The position numbers were made by a program, and so were the translations under genes. From positions 1-64,000 of the forward strand of contig JAVWTD010000004.1 in the NCBI GenBank assembly GCA_036667875.1: DNA of 64,000 nt, given 5' to 3'. The DNA is from CAJGDV01 sp036667875. GTDB lineage: Bacteria; Bacillota_I; Bacilli_A; RF39; UBA660. The notes under the pieces were generated by a model that did not search any database, was not told the DNA's origin, and was given only the letters and a program-made list of their open reading frames with translations. Shown here one piece after another: positions 7,713-16,820 of the stretch (position 1 is the stretch's first letter; every line of letters starts with the position of its first letter).

Positions 7713-9456
7713 TTGTTAATATTAATGCTTGCCCATCTTCTTTATTGTTTGCGTCTCCTTCGTAGTTTTTAAATTTATAGTTATTAAGGAGTTCGTCTTT
7801 AATAATTTGATAACCATAGTCAATAATTACTTCTTTTAAATCATTTCTTCGCATACCTATCCTTACTTCAGATATAGGAATATCTTTATTTTTCATTGCG
7901 TCTATTTGAGATTCTACTCCTCTTAGAATCGCTTCTAAAATAGATTCTCTAGATCCTTTAAAGGATTTACTTACTTCTATATTATTAAATAGAATATAAT
8001 CATTATTATAAAAGGCTGTTGATTTTGCTATTATGTTGTTTTTATTAAAAATTACTAAGTTTTTAATGCGTGGGTTAATTACAGACTGAATCATAATATC
8101 TTCACCCTTGCTGTTTAGTTTGGCACAACAATTTGCTTTATATCCAAGAATGAAATTAGTAGGATTAGTGTTTTCTAACCATTTAAAATAAAAATCATTT
8201 TCTTCTTCGCCTATATTTTCAAAATATTCTGTATCATTAATTTTAGTTCCTTCAAGATAGATTTTTTCTAGTTTATCAAATCCTTCTTGATCTATATATC
8301 TTGCTAAGGTATTTGTTATTTGATGTAAATTTACGCATCTTTCATCTATTTTAAATGTTGTTTTAATTAAAAAATTATCGACATCAGTTAAAGATATATT
8401 TTTTTTATTCTTTTTTAAAATATCAAGACCTAGTATTTCATCTTCGTTATTAATATTAGGTATTTTTATATAATTTGTTAATTTCCTTATTTCTTCTTCT
8501 CTAATTTTAATTATATTTTTATTGATATTTGAAAAGTTATTATAATAATTTGCAGCATTTTCTAAAACTTTTCTATCCTCTTTATAGATGGCATCAATTA
8601 ATACACTTTGAAACTTCTTATTGTAATCTTTTAAAACCATATTATTAAATATTAAATCTATTGCTTCTAATTCTAAATTTTTAAATATATTTAATACTGT
8701 TTCTTTTGAATTACCATTATTAAAAACACCAAAAATAAAACAACATTTTACGATATTTTTGAAAAGTTTATTTTTCAAATCTAAAAATTCATAGGGTTTT
8801 AGAGTATTATCGATTTTAATATTTTTTGTTACTTGGTCTATTACTTCACTAACGTGTCCCCTATTATGAACAAATGATTTTATTGCAGAATTTTCATTTG
8901 GTAATATGACTAATATTTTTTCATCATCTTCGCTAATGTTATTTAATAGTTTTTTGGCTTTATCATACTTCATTATATTTTGAAATCCTAATGTTAAATC
9001 AAATAATTCATCATATTTGATACCCTTATAATAAAGGTTTGAATCTGAATCAAATGAACTACTTTCAAAACTATAAAGTGAGTCGTTTAAATATACTTCT
9101 TTTACTTTATTTCCAAAAAAACACATATTTCCAACTGTTTTAAGATTTTCAGGTAAAGTTAAATAATCGATTTTATTACACATGAAGGCTTTTTCTTCAA
9201 TTACTTCTACATTTTTATTAAATTTTATTGATTTAATATTATTTGATGTGAATGCTGATTTTCCAATATATATTAGTTTATCTGGTAATTCTATTTCTTC
9301 TAAATCATTACCAAGAAAGGCAAAATCTTCAATTCGCTCAAGTGTAGAAGGTAGTTTAACAGTTTTTATGTTTTGAAGCATAAAGGCACGTGTTTTAATC
9401 ATTTTAGTACCTTCTTTTATTACAAGGTGCCCATTATTTAAAGTGTAGTACTCCAT
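7708..9456 (-). CDS. Leucine-rich-repeat (BspA-like) protein with an uncharacterised C-terminal domain
   Basis: The 582-residue product starts with about five LRR_5/BspA-type repeats (residues about 10-135), each with an aromatic AF core and an I-x-LP turn (ERIEDFAF, YIGKSAF, VIEEKAF). The middle is helical. The C-terminal part (about 410-582) holds a compact domain with GYKANCCAKLNSKGE, IIAKSTAFYN and a following conserved-looking strand; I cannot name it. No signal peptide or anchor is present, so it appears cytoplasmic, unusual for BspA-like repeats, which are mostly surface proteins. A strong GGAGG precedes the start. The zincin gene lies 31 bases upstream. Confidence 0.7.
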   Translation of the reverse strand: MEYYTLNNGHLVIKEGTKMIKTRAFMLQNIKTVKLPSTLERIEDFAFLGNDLEEIELPDKLIYIGKSAFTSNNIKSIKFNKNVEVIEEKAFMCNKIDYLTLPENLKTVGNMCFFGNKVKEVYLNDSLYSFESSSFDSDSNLYYKGIKYDELFDLTLGFQNIMKYDKAKKLLNNISEDDEKILVILPNENSAIKSFVHNRGHVSEVIDQVTKNIKIDNTLKPYEFLDLKNKLFKNIVKCCFIFGVFNNGNSKETVLNIFKNLELEAIDLIFNNMVLKDYNKKFQSVLIDAIYKEDRKVLENAANYYNNFSNINKNIIKIREEEIRKLTNYIKIPNINNEDEILGLDILKKNKKNISLTDVDNFLIKTTFKIDERCVNLHQITNTLARYIDQEGFDKLEKIYLEGTKINDTEYFENIGEEENDFYFKWLENTNPTNFILGYKANCCAKLNSKGEDIMIQSVINPRIKNLVIFNKNNIIAKSTAFYNNDYILFNNIEVSKSFKGSRESILEAILRGVESQIDAMKNKDIPISEVRIGMRRNDLKEVIIDYGYQIIKDELLNNYKFKNYEGDANNKEDGQALILTK

Positions 9457-9477
9457 ATTATCCTCCTATAAATTGAA

Positions 9478-9499
9478 AAGAAGATAATTAAATCTTCTT
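9478..9499 (-). terminator. Intrinsic terminator of the zincin gene
   Basis: AAGAAGAT / ATCTTCTT surrounds a 6-base loop on the minus strand. The tract that follows has only a few T residues, so it may be leaky and allow read-through into the leucine-rich-repeat gene. Confidence 0.55.
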
Positions 9500-10249
9500 A
9501 AAATAGTTTTCACTATCGTATTTTTTTTGTTTTTTTAAATCATATATTTTTTGCATTGTTTTACTTTTTATTGGTAGACCATACAATATTTGTTCATATT
9601 CTGAGATATTGCTATAATCTTCAAGTTCTGTGAAGTCTTTTTTAATTATTTTATATTTTTCTAATGGAGACATAACCCCAAGTTCATCAAAAACATAAGT
9701 TTGCATTAATGTATCATGAAGATACATACTTTGTGCTTTTTTGTTTATATTGCCCATTTGGTTTATTATCTCTGTTATTTTGAATTTAGCTTCAATGTTA
9801 GCGTTATATTCAATTAAAAAATAATCATGATGGTCTTTATACAATTGACTACAAAATGCCCTATCTTTAAAGGATTCTTTTAAGATATTAACAATTTTTT
9901 GATCTTTACTATTTTCTTTAATAATTTTTCTTTGTTCTGCATGAACAATTTCATGAATGACAGTTGCTAAAACGGTTGTGTTTATTGATAAAACATCATT
10001 TGACTGTCCTGAATAAAGCATTTCTTTAGTTGCTTTTAATATTTTAACTAAGTTTAAATTTATTCTATTGTTATTACTATAATACATTGCTATTGCATTT
10101 GTATTAGTAGAAAATGTTACATCTTTGATATAATCGTCTAAATAATTTTCTTCGATATATTTAAATATAAACTCAAAAATAAACTCTTCATCAATTATCT
10201 TAGATTCTTTATAATAATTATTAAAAGTGGTTATTATTTCCTTATTCAT
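9488..10249 (-). CDS. Putative zincin-type metalloprotease (HExxH)
   Basis: A 253-residue cytoplasmic protein with one clear functional mark: VIHEIVHAEQ, an HExxH zinc site with H99, E100 and H103. A plausible third ligand is E147 or E153 in IEYNANIEA, 44-50 residues later, the spacing of gluzincins. No signal peptide is present. Family membership is unknown. It has its own sigma-A promoter and a good GGAGG. It sits between a coiled-coil gene and the leucine-rich-repeat gene, both cytoplasmic. Whether they form one system is open. A degenerate zincin without activity is possible. Confidence 0.65.
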   Translation of the reverse strand: MNKEIITTFNNYYKESKIIDEEFIFEFIFKYIEENYLDDYIKDVTFSTNTNAIAMYYSNNNRINLNLVKILKATKEMLYSGQSNDVLSINTTVLATVIHEIVHAEQRKIIKENSKDQKIVNILKESFKDRAFCSQLYKDHHDYFLIEYNANIEAKFKITEIINQMGNINKKAQSMYLHDTLMQTYVFDELGVMSPLEKYKIIKKDFTELEDYSNISEYEQILYGLPIKSKTMQKIYDLKKQKKYDSENYFKKI

Positions 10250-10275
10250 ACATATACCTCCTCAAGTTGATATAT

Positions 10276-10303
10276 ATTATATCATTATTAATGTTTTAGT
10301 CAA
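10276..10303 (-). promoter_or_regulatory. Sigma-A promoter of the zincin gene
   Basis: TTGACT (10298-10303) and TATAAT (10276-10281) are 16 bases apart on the minus strand, upstream of the GGAGG of the gene. Confidence 0.75.
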
Positions 10304-10341
10304 ATTGAACACAAACCATTAATTTATATAATTAGGGTATT

Positions 10342-10366
10342 AACAAAAAAGAAGCTATGCTTCTTT
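10342..10366 (-). terminator. Intrinsic terminator of the coiled-coil gene
   Basis: AAAGAAGC / GCTTCTTT with a 3-base loop is followed by a T run. It includes the stop codon of the gene. Confidence 0.8.
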
Positions 10367-11938
10367 AATAAAATTTAAATAATCTTTTACAGAGTTTAAA
10401 TTTATTTTACTTTTTAATATGTTTCTATATTTAGAAAGAGTAACAATAGAGTCTCTTTTTTCTTGGTAGTCTTTGCTGTTTATATTAAGTTCTATAGTAC
10501 ATTGTAATAGATTATATTTTTCTTCTATTATTTTATCTAATTCATTGTATTTTAAGAAATCAATACTTTTACTTATTATAATATAAGGACTATTTATAAA
10601 ATCATAAAAATTATCTAGTTCGTTTTCCATTTTATTTGTTTTTAAAATAGATATTAGTTCAATATAATTGTTATTATATAAATTTAACGCGTCATAAATT
10701 GAACTGTTTTCATTAAGGTTTAAACTAACAGTTTCTTCAAAAAAAGCCTTGTTAAGTGTTTTTTGTTCTGCCTTAATTTCTTCTATTTTTTTTGTCAATT
10801 CTGATCCGTTTTTTTTAATTTCAAAGTCTAGTTTTTCTATTTTAGCTATTTTAGACTTTTCACTGCTTAAAATACTAGTTTTTTTGGTCAATATTTTAGA
10901 GTGTTCATTTAACATTCTATTGCATACCGCTAATAATTTTTCTTTTTCTTTTTCTTGTTTTTCTATTGTTTTAAGTTTGTTTTGGTAGACTCCTTTAATG
11001 GAATCTTTTTGTAAAAATATTGTTTTTAATGAATCAAGCATGAAAGAAAATTTGTGAACATTTTCAAATTCTATAATATTATTGTATAAATCATAAATGT
11101 TTTCAAAGAAAATTTCTTTTTTATCCGCTCCTAAATTGTTAAATGCTTCGTCTGTAATGAATTTTCTTCTTGCTTCAACAATGTTAGCACTTTCTTTGGT
11201 GTAGTCTTCTGGATTTTCTCCTTTTAATAGAAATAATTCCTTAATGTTTACAGGTTCTATTCTTTTTAGTTCTTCAAGTTCAAATTTAATTTTATCTAGT
11301 TTTTCAATAGCTGTTGATTCATCGATTGATTTTTCTTTAATAAAATTAGTTAATTTTATATTTGATTTTTCTTTTATGCTTTTTTCATTTTGGTTTAATA
11401 TTACTTTTATATTTAATGATATATCTGATAGTATTTCATTATTTTCCCAATAAATTCCATCAAATGAACTTTTCATATTTTTATTAAAATCTTCTTTATT
11501 ATATTCTTTAAAGAATTCTTTCATGTAGTTTGTTACATAGGGTGTATAGGTAAAACTTTCTTCGTTTACTTTTATCTCAATATTTAAAAGTATTTCAATT
11601 ATTTTTTTTAAGTTAGAATTGAATCCTTCAAGTGTTTTTGGGTTATCTATTTCATAAATTATTTTATTTATTCCTAAGCTCTCTTTAAAGTTTTGACAAG
11701 CTTTTTTAAGTTTGAAATATTCTAGGTATTTATTTTTTTGAAGTTCTAATACGTCTATTTGCTTATTCTTTATAACTGGTAAGTTTACTTCTGATAATGC
11801 TCTTAGAGCTTTAAGAACTAATTCTCTATAAATTAGTACTTCTTTTTTTATATTTTCTATTTTTCCTTTTTCAATGTTTGAAGATGCCTGTGTTATCAAA
11901 TTAATTCTATCTAGGATTTCTTCATAATTATTTTTCAT
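10355..11938 (-). CDS. Long coiled-coil protein of unknown function
   Basis: A 527-residue, almost wholly helical protein with heptad-like charged stretches, especially at about 200-240 and 320-400. No membrane segment, signal peptide or known catalytic motif is seen. The C-terminal quarter (SIDFLKYNELDKIIEEKYN onwards) looks globular-helical. Its start codon lies inside the end of a 40-residue gene, so the two are probably translationally coupled. Unusual length and lack of homologues that I recognise make any function a guess; a scaffold or filament role is conceivable. Confidence 0.65.
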   Translation of the reverse strand: MKNNYEEILDRINLITQASSNIEKGKIENIKKEVLIYRELVLKALRALSEVNLPVIKNKQIDVLELQKNKYLEYFKLKKACQNFKESLGINKIIYEIDNPKTLEGFNSNLKKIIEILLNIEIKVNEESFTYTPYVTNYMKEFFKEYNKEDFNKNMKSSFDGIYWENNEILSDISLNIKVILNQNEKSIKEKSNIKLTNFIKEKSIDESTAIEKLDKIKFELEELKRIEPVNIKELFLLKGENPEDYTKESANIVEARRKFITDEAFNNLGADKKEIFFENIYDLYNNIIEFENVHKFSFMLDSLKTIFLQKDSIKGVYQNKLKTIEKQEKEKEKLLAVCNRMLNEHSKILTKKTSILSSEKSKIAKIEKLDFEIKKNGSELTKKIEEIKAEQKTLNKAFFEETVSLNLNENSSIYDALNLYNNNYIELISILKTNKMENELDNFYDFINSPYIIISKSIDFLKYNELDKIIEEKYNLLQCTIELNINSKDYQEKRDSIVTLSKYRNILKSKINLNSVKDYLNFIKEA

Positions 11939-12050
11939 TTACTTCATCCTTTTCTTCAAGCAATTTTAAACATTCTTCAATCTTATTTAAAAGGTTTTTT
12001 AATTCAGTTATGTCTTTTGTTTTTAGATTCTTTATTGTTTCATCATACAT
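11928..12050 (-). CDS. 40-residue helical protein upstream of the coiled-coil gene
   Basis: A small gene that starts at ATG 12050 with GGGGG eight bases upstream. The product begins MYDETIKNLKTKDITELKN and is a single amphipathic, acidic helix. It overlaps the next gene by 11 bases, the arrangement of translationally coupled partners. It lies three bases after the stop of the gene at 12054. The function is unknown; its heptad pattern suggests it could pair with the coiled-coil protein encoded next. Confidence 0.6.
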   Translation of the reverse strand: MYDETIKNLKTKDITELKNLLNKIEECLKLLEEKDEVNEK

Positions 12051-12053
12051 CTT

Positions 12054-12446
12054 TTATTCCCCCTTTTTTATATTTAGATAGAATTTCTTTTTTTCATCAT
12101 TAATTTTTAAAACCAGAAAATTTTTATGCTGTTCTATTATCTTTATTTGACGGTTATTTTTAAATCCTACCCGACATTTTAAATTAATTGTTCTATTTGA
12201 TATTGTGTAAGTATATTTTTTACAATTTCTATAATTTTTTATTGGAGTGTTTGTTTTTTTATCATAATACTTAAAACCATTTTTTAAATCAAGGACACTA
12301 ATATCTCCTGTTTTTTCTACATTATACCATTTATTCTTTTTTAAAGAGTTTACACTATCTAATGTATTAAATATTTCAAAAAAAGCTAGTCCTATTAAGA
12401 TAATTATTATTATATATAATACTAATTTATTATTGTTACCATTCAT
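12054..12446 (-). CDS. Small membrane-anchored protein of unknown function
   Basis: A 130-residue protein with one N-terminal membrane helix (about residues 8-27) and a basic, beta-rich extracytoplasmic part. It contains two cysteines about 17 residues apart (YRNCKKYTY and NLKCRVGF) that could form a disulfide. Similar in design to the membrane-anchored genes at 16.8-18.4 kb, but with no clear sequence similarity. It has an extended -10 promoter and a GGTGG ribosome binding site. No function can be assigned. Confidence 0.6.
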   Translation of the reverse strand: MNGNNNKLVLYIIIIILIGLAFFEIFNTLDSVNSLKKNKWYNVEKTGDISVLDLKNGFKYYDKKTNTPIKNYRNCKKYTYTISNRTINLKCRVGFKNNRQIKIIEQHKNFLVLKINDEKKKFYLNIKKGE

Positions 12447-12461
12447 TTTACCACCATAAAC

Positions 12462-12470
12462 ATTATAGCA
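12462..12470 (-). promoter_or_regulatory. Extended -10 promoter
   Basis: TGCTATAAT precedes the membrane-anchored gene that starts at 12446. The preceding terminator T tract abuts it. Confidence 0.45.
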
Positions 12471-12502
12471 TAAAAAAAATAGTTTTGTAATTAAACTATT
12501 TT
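12470..12502 (-). terminator. Intrinsic terminator of the HNH-like gene
   Basis: AAAATAGTTT pairs with AAACTATTTT around a short loop, followed by T residues, on the minus strand. It overlaps the end of the HNH-like gene. Confidence 0.7.
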
Positions 12503-12870
12503 AAATATAATTTTTGATAATTTTCTTTTTTATGTTTTTTACTATATTTATTACTTATTTGATAGTTTTCTAGACAATTTATTATTTCTTCTATTATTTC
12601 TTCAGTTGGAGCTTTTTTAGAGTCATTAATTATTTTAAATAGAATATTTAATTTATCATATAATTCTTTATCATCTTGCTCTATTACATGAATATATTTG
12701 TGAGCAATAGATGTAAGAAGTGCTCCGTTTGTAATATCAAATGTACCACCATGTTCACTTTTGACAATATGATGAAAAGTATATTGATTGTTTTTCTTCA
12801 TTTTAAAGTTCATCCAGTCTCTTCCTTTTGGATTATATATCTTTATTAAATTAATTGTGCTTTGTTTCAT
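12496..12870 (-). CDS. HNH-like small protein, paralogue 1
   Basis: A 124-residue cytoplasmic protein. Its core reads QYTFHHIVKSEHGG, then ITNGALLTSIAHKYIHVIEQ. The spacing of His-His, Asn and the later His resembles an HNH (beta-beta-alpha metal) endonuclease, without zinc-knuckle cysteines. A paralogue at 32275-32667 keeps the same residues. It starts immediately after Sua5 (two bases). HNH activity is inference from the pattern; it could be a non-nuclease domain. No phage genes surround it. Confidence 0.6.
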   Translation of the reverse strand: MKQSTINLIKIYNPKGRDWMNFKMKKNNQYTFHHIVKSEHGGTFDITNGALLTSIAHKYIHVIEQDDKELYDKLNILFKIINDSKKAPTEEIIEEIINCLENYQISNKYSKKHKKENYQKLYLK

Positions 12871-12871
12871 A

Positions 12872-13894
12872 CTACACCTCTATATAATTATAAGAGCAAG
12901 ATCTTATAAGTCTATTCATAATAGCAATTCCTAACCCTGTTTTGGCTACACCCATTATTATAATAAGTTTTGGATTTAGTCTGTCTACTTCTCTTAGTAA
13001 TTTGAATATATTGTGTGATATTGAATCTAAATCTTCAATTGAACCAAATGATAAATATTTTTCGCATTTTATATCATTTTTAAGTTCTTCACATCCAATA
13101 ACAACTGTGTTTTTTACAATATGTTTGTCAATTTCATTTTTCAGTTTATCTAAATCTTTTGAATACACTAATAAACATTTACCATTCGGTGCATAATGTT
13201 TATATTTCATTCCTGGACTTTCAACTACTCCAACAGCCTTTTTAAAGATGAAATCATCTATTTTACATGTTCCAATTATATTGATAATATCTTCAGGTGT
13301 GATTTTACCTGGTCTTAAAATTGTTGGGACACCATCAATTACTTTTACAACTGTTGATTCTAACCCTACTTTAGTTTCTCCGCCATCAATAATATATGAA
13401 ACACTTCCATCAAATTCACTTATTATATCTTCTATTCTTGTACCACTTGGTTTTCCTGATTTATTAGCACTTGGTGCTGCTACAGGACAACCTGCTAGTT
13501 TAATTAGTTCATGTGCTATCTTATTATCAGGCATTCTTATACCTACTGTTTTAAGGTTAGCACTGACATTATTTGGAATAATATCTTTTTTTGGAAGAAT
13601 AATCGTAAATGGACCTGGCATGAAAGCATCCATTAGTCGTCTTTCAACTTCATTAATATCTGTTACTAAATCATTTAAATCTTTAAAGTCACTTATGTGA
13701 ACGATTAAAGGATTGTCGTTAGCGCGTCCTTTGGAAATAAAGATTTCAGAAACTGCTTCACTATTTAGTGCGTTAGCGCCTACACCGTATACTGTTTCAG
13801 TTGGAAATATTACTAGTGAACCATTTCTAAGAGCAGTTGCTGCTTCTTTTAGTTCTTCTGTTATACCATCTTTAAGGTCAATTATTTTAGTCAT
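12872..13894 (-). CDS. ywlC: Threonylcarbamoyl-AMP synthase (Sua5/YwlC)
   Basis: The enzyme makes threonylcarbamoyl-AMP from threonine, bicarbonate and ATP, the first step of the universal t6A37 tRNA modification. The 340-residue product is the long Sua5 form. Its YrdC-like domain (about 1-205) shows FPTETVYGVGANAL, KGRANDNPLIVHI and PSANKSGKPSGT. The C-terminal Sua5 domain (about 235-340) begins after SPGMKYKHYAPNG. ATG at 13894 is preceded by AAGGAAG; 11 upstream codons in frame are discarded. It has its own promoter. The other t6A genes are not in the window. Confidence 0.92.
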   Translation of the reverse strand: MTKIIDLKDGITEELKEAATALRNGSLVIFPTETVYGVGANALNSEAVSEIFISKGRANDNPLIVHISDFKDLNDLVTDINEVERRLMDAFMPGPFTIILPKKDIIPNNVSANLKTVGIRMPDNKIAHELIKLAGCPVAAPSANKSGKPSGTRIEDIISEFDGSVSYIIDGGETKVGLESTVVKVIDGVPTILRPGKITPEDIINIIGTCKIDDFIFKKAVGVVESPGMKYKHYAPNGKCLLVYSKDLDKLKNEIDKHIVKNTVVIGCEELKNDIKCEKYLSFGSIEDLDSISHNIFKLLREVDRLNPKLIIIMGVAKTGLGIAIMNRLIRSCSYNYIEV

Positions 13895-13918
13895 AACTTT
13901 CACTTCCTTATGTGCTAT

Positions 13919-13947
13919 AGTATACAATAAAAGACTTCTTTTTGCAA
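13919..13947 (-). promoter_or_regulatory. Sigma-A promoter of ywlC
   Basis: TTGCAA (13942-13947) and TATACT (13919-13924) are 17 bases apart on the minus strand. Confidence 0.7.
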
Positions 13948-13954
13948 ATAGTTA

Positions 13955-13982
13955 TAAAAAAAGAAACTTTTCCAAGTTTTCT
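13955..13982 (-). terminator. Intrinsic terminator of the DUF308 gene
   Basis: A stem of about nine pairs (AGAAAACTT against AAAGTTTCT) with a 3-4 base loop is followed by seven T residues on the minus strand. Confidence 0.65.
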
Positions 13983-13997
13983 TCTAATAAATATTTT

Positions 13998-14534
13998 TTA
14001 TTTAATTATTTTAGCTTCTATTATGCTATTCTTACTGAAAGCATTAACTGCTATAATTTCACTTATTCCATCGATAATTAGAACAATTCCTATTAAACGA
14101 ATTACTATTTTTACAGCATTAAATGGATTAAAAAATAGGAAAAGTCCAAATAGTAAAAGAATAATTGATGTTATTAAAATATATATCCAATTACTATAGC
14201 CTTCTTTTTTTAAACTGAAAGATTGCATTAATTTAGAGATTGAATCTATAGTGATTATAACGCCTGCTACAAGAGGAATAAATGATGCCGCTAATTCTGG
14301 ATTAAGAATTAGATATATTCCAAAAATAGTCGCAAGAACTCCTAAAACTAGGTTAAATTTAGATAAAGAAGTTTGTCTATTATTTATAAATGTTATTATT
14401 TGGTTTGTTGCAAATAACAATATAATTAGACCTAATAAATAACAAATAAGGTTTGATATTGATGCAGGACTTACTATCATAAATAAACCTACTACTATAT
14501 AAATAAGGGATGTTGTTAAAAGTGTTTTTTTCAT
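13998..14534 (-). CDS. DUF308 / HdeD-like membrane protein
   Basis: A 178-residue protein made of six short membrane helices in paired repeats, the DUF308 pattern. It shows IVVGLFMIVSP near the start and LFGLFLFFNPFNAVKIVIR in the last repeat. The family includes E. coli HdeD, linked to acid resistance, but most members have no proven role. It lies 12 bases after the DUF1846 gene and so is probably in one transcript with nagB and DUF1846. GGAG precedes the start. Confidence 0.8.
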   Translation of the reverse strand: MKKTLLTTSLIYIVVGLFMIVSPASISNLICYLLGLIILLFATNQIITFINNRQTSLSKFNLVLGVLATIFGIYLILNPELAASFIPLVAGVIITIDSISKLMQSFSLKKEGYSNWIYILITSIILLLFGLFLFFNPFNAVKIVIRLIGIVLIIDGISEIIAVNAFSKNSIIEAKIIK

Positions 14535-14546
14535 TTCTACTCCTTT

Positions 14547-16007
14547 TTAATTATCACTGAAAACTGGTTCACTAGTGATATTTATTTTTAATGATTTTAA
14601 TAATTTGATTTCTAATGAGTCAATAATGTATGATGAATGAGCATCACAGTTTTCTAATTTTTTCATGTTTTCTAAAGCAGTTACTATTATTGGATTAGTA
14701 ACTGAACATATTGATAGTGCTATTAGTACTTCATGCAAGTTTAAGATACTTTCATTAGATACTTGTTTTTTTAGTTCAAGAATTGGCTTTAAGACTGAAG
14801 GAGATAACAAGTAAACATCATCAGGAATGTTTGTTAATTCTTTTATGGCGTTTAATATCATAGATGATGCTGGAGAAAGTAATTCTGTTTCTTTTCCAGT
14901 CACTATTTTAGAATCGTCTAACTTTAGTGCTACTACTCCTTTATTTACTAGTTTATTTTTATCTAAACATGCTTTTATAACTGGTCTTATACTTGAATCT
15001 ATCTTTAATTCATTCATTAAGACTTTAATTAATTGTGGTGTTTCTTCGTTTACTTTTTCTAATTTTTCATCTACTAGGGCATTATAGTATCTTCTTACTA
15101 TTTCTTCTTTACTTGCTTTTATAATTGCTTCATTATTATCTATACAGAAGCCTACCATATTAACACCCATGTCTGTTGGTGATTTATATAAATCTTCTTT
15201 CATTATCTTTTCTAAAATGTTTTTTAGAATTGGAAATGTTGCTATATCTCTATTGTAATTTACAGCACTCACTCCGTAAGCTTCAAGATGAAACGGGTCA
15301 ATCATATTAATGTCATGCAAGTCTGCTGTAGCAGCCTCATAAGCCATATTCACAGGATGTCTTAAAGAAAGATTCCAAACAGGAAATGTTTCATATTTTG
15401 CATACCCTGCAATAGTACCTAATTTATTTTCATGATAAAGTTGAGAAAGACAAGTTGCAAGTTTTCCACTTGATGGTCCTGGAGCTGTCACAACTACAAG
15501 TTTTCTTGTTGTCTTAATAAATTCGTTTTTTCCATAACCTTTTTCTGAAACAATAGTGTCAATATCTGTTGGATAACCTAATGTCTTATAATGAACATAA
15601 GTTTTTACACCCATATTTTCAATAACTTTTCTAAATTTATCAATGCTTGGTTGTCCATTATATAAAGTTACAACTACACTAGAAACAAATATATCCATAC
15701 TTTTTAAAATATTAATTAATCTTATTAATTCCATATCATAGGTAATACCATAGTCAGCTCTAATTTTCTTCTTTTCTATATCTTTTGAATTAATACAAAA
15801 GATAACTTCAACATCATCTTTAAATGACTCTAATATTTTAATTTTAGAATTAGGGTCAAATCCAGGTAGAACTCTACTTGCATGAAAATCATCAAATAAT
15901 TTGCCTCCAAACTCTAAATATAGTTTACTATTAAAAAGTTCTATTCTTTTTTTAATTTCTTCCTTTTGTATTTTTAAATATAGTTCGTTATTAAATCCTT
16001 TTGCCAT
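14547..16007 (-). CDS. DUF1846 (UPF0371) family protein
   Basis: A 486-residue cytoplasmic protein matching UPF0371/DUF1846 over its full length. Marks include KLYLEFGGKLFDDFHASRVL near the start and the loop TAPGPSSGKLATCLSQLYHE, which looks like a P-loop-type nucleotide site. The family is widespread in Bacillota and has a solved fold but no established function. It begins two bases after nagB and is followed by DUF308, so a link to amino-sugar metabolism is possible but unproven. Confidence 0.85.
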   Translation of the reverse strand: MAKGFNNELYLKIQKEEIKKRIELFNSKLYLEFGGKLFDDFHASRVLPGFDPNSKIKILESFKDDVEVIFCINSKDIEKKKIRADYGITYDMELIRLINILKSMDIFVSSVVVTLYNGQPSIDKFRKVIENMGVKTYVHYKTLGYPTDIDTIVSEKGYGKNEFIKTTRKLVVVTAPGPSSGKLATCLSQLYHENKLGTIAGYAKYETFPVWNLSLRHPVNMAYEAATADLHDINMIDPFHLEAYGVSAVNYNRDIATFPILKNILEKIMKEDLYKSPTDMGVNMVGFCIDNNEAIIKASKEEIVRRYYNALVDEKLEKVNEETPQLIKVLMNELKIDSSIRPVIKACLDKNKLVNKGVVALKLDDSKIVTGKETELLSPASSMILNAIKELTNIPDDVYLLSPSVLKPILELKKQVSNESILNLHEVLIALSICSVTNPIIVTALENMKKLENCDAHSSYIIDSLEIKLLKSLKINITSEPVFSDN

Positions 16008-16009
16008 TT

Positions 16010-16735
16010 TTAGTCCTCATACCATTCTAGTGATTCACTATCCCCTATTACTATAACATTCTCGTGTGTTTGAAGAATGCTTGCAGGGACATTTGTTGTT
16101 ACAGGACCTGTTAGGGATTCCTTTAATATTTCTTTTTTATTTTTTCCTGTTGCTATTAATAAAATTGTTTTTGATTTCATTATTGTTTTTATTCCCATTG
16201 TATATGCAAATTTTGGTACATCTTCTTCTTTTAAGAAGAATCTTCTATTAGCGGAAATAGTTGATTTTGATAGTGAAACAAGATGAGTTTCTTCATTAAA
16301 ATCAGTACCTGGTTCGTTGAATCCAATGTGACCATTTAGTCCTATTCCAAGTATTTGTAAATCAACTGGTCCTAGGTTATTAAGAGTTTTTTGATATGTG
16401 TTACAGGCTTTTACTGGGTCTTTTTCCATTCCGTCTGGTATATTAGTGTTTTTAATATTTATTTGATTAAATAAATGCTTATCCATAAAATAACTATAAC
16501 TATTAGGGTCATCTTTAGACAATCCCTTATATTCATCTAAATTTACGGCTGCTACTTTAGAAAAGTCTATTTTCTTATTTTTGTAGGCATCAATTAAAAA
16601 TTGATAAGTTTTTAAAGGAGTTGATCCGGTTGCTAAACCTAAAACACAATCCTCTTTATTTTTTATTGTTTCTATTATTATTTCAGAAGCTTTTCTGCTT
16701 GCGTCTTCTTCTGTTTTAAGTTTATATATTTTCAT
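16010..16735 (-). CDS. nagB: Glucosamine-6-phosphate deaminase (NagB)
   Basis: The enzyme converts glucosamine 6-phosphate to fructose 6-phosphate and ammonia, the reverse of the GlmS route. The 241-residue product has GLATGSTPLKTY, the catalytic VNLDEYKGL, GIGLNGHIGFNEPGT and TMGIKTIM, all intact. It lacks the C-terminal allosteric extension of E. coli NagB, as usual in Bacillota. GAGG precedes the start. It leads a transcript with DUF1846 and DUF308. nagA is not in the window. Confidence 0.93.
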   Translation of the reverse strand: MKIYKLKTEEDASRKASEIIIETIKNKEDCVLGLATGSTPLKTYQFLIDAYKNKKIDFSKVAAVNLDEYKGLSKDDPNSYSYFMDKHLFNQINIKNTNIPDGMEKDPVKACNTYQKTLNNLGPVDLQILGIGLNGHIGFNEPGTDFNEETHLVSLSKSTISANRRFFLKEEDVPKFAYTMGIKTIMKSKTILLIATGKNKKEILKESLTGPVTTNVPASILQTHENVIVIGDSESLEWYED

Positions 16736-16789
16736 TCTTTATTCCTCTTACTTTCTTAATTATTATATCATAATTGTTTTATATTTAAT

Positions 16790-16820
16790 AAAAAAATAGT
16801 ATTTGTTTACACTATTTTCT
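16790..16820 (-). terminator. Intrinsic terminator after the small membrane proteins
   Basis: AAATAGT / ACTATTT on the minus strand is followed by T residues. The stop codon of the gene at 16807 lies in the loop. Confidence 0.65.
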
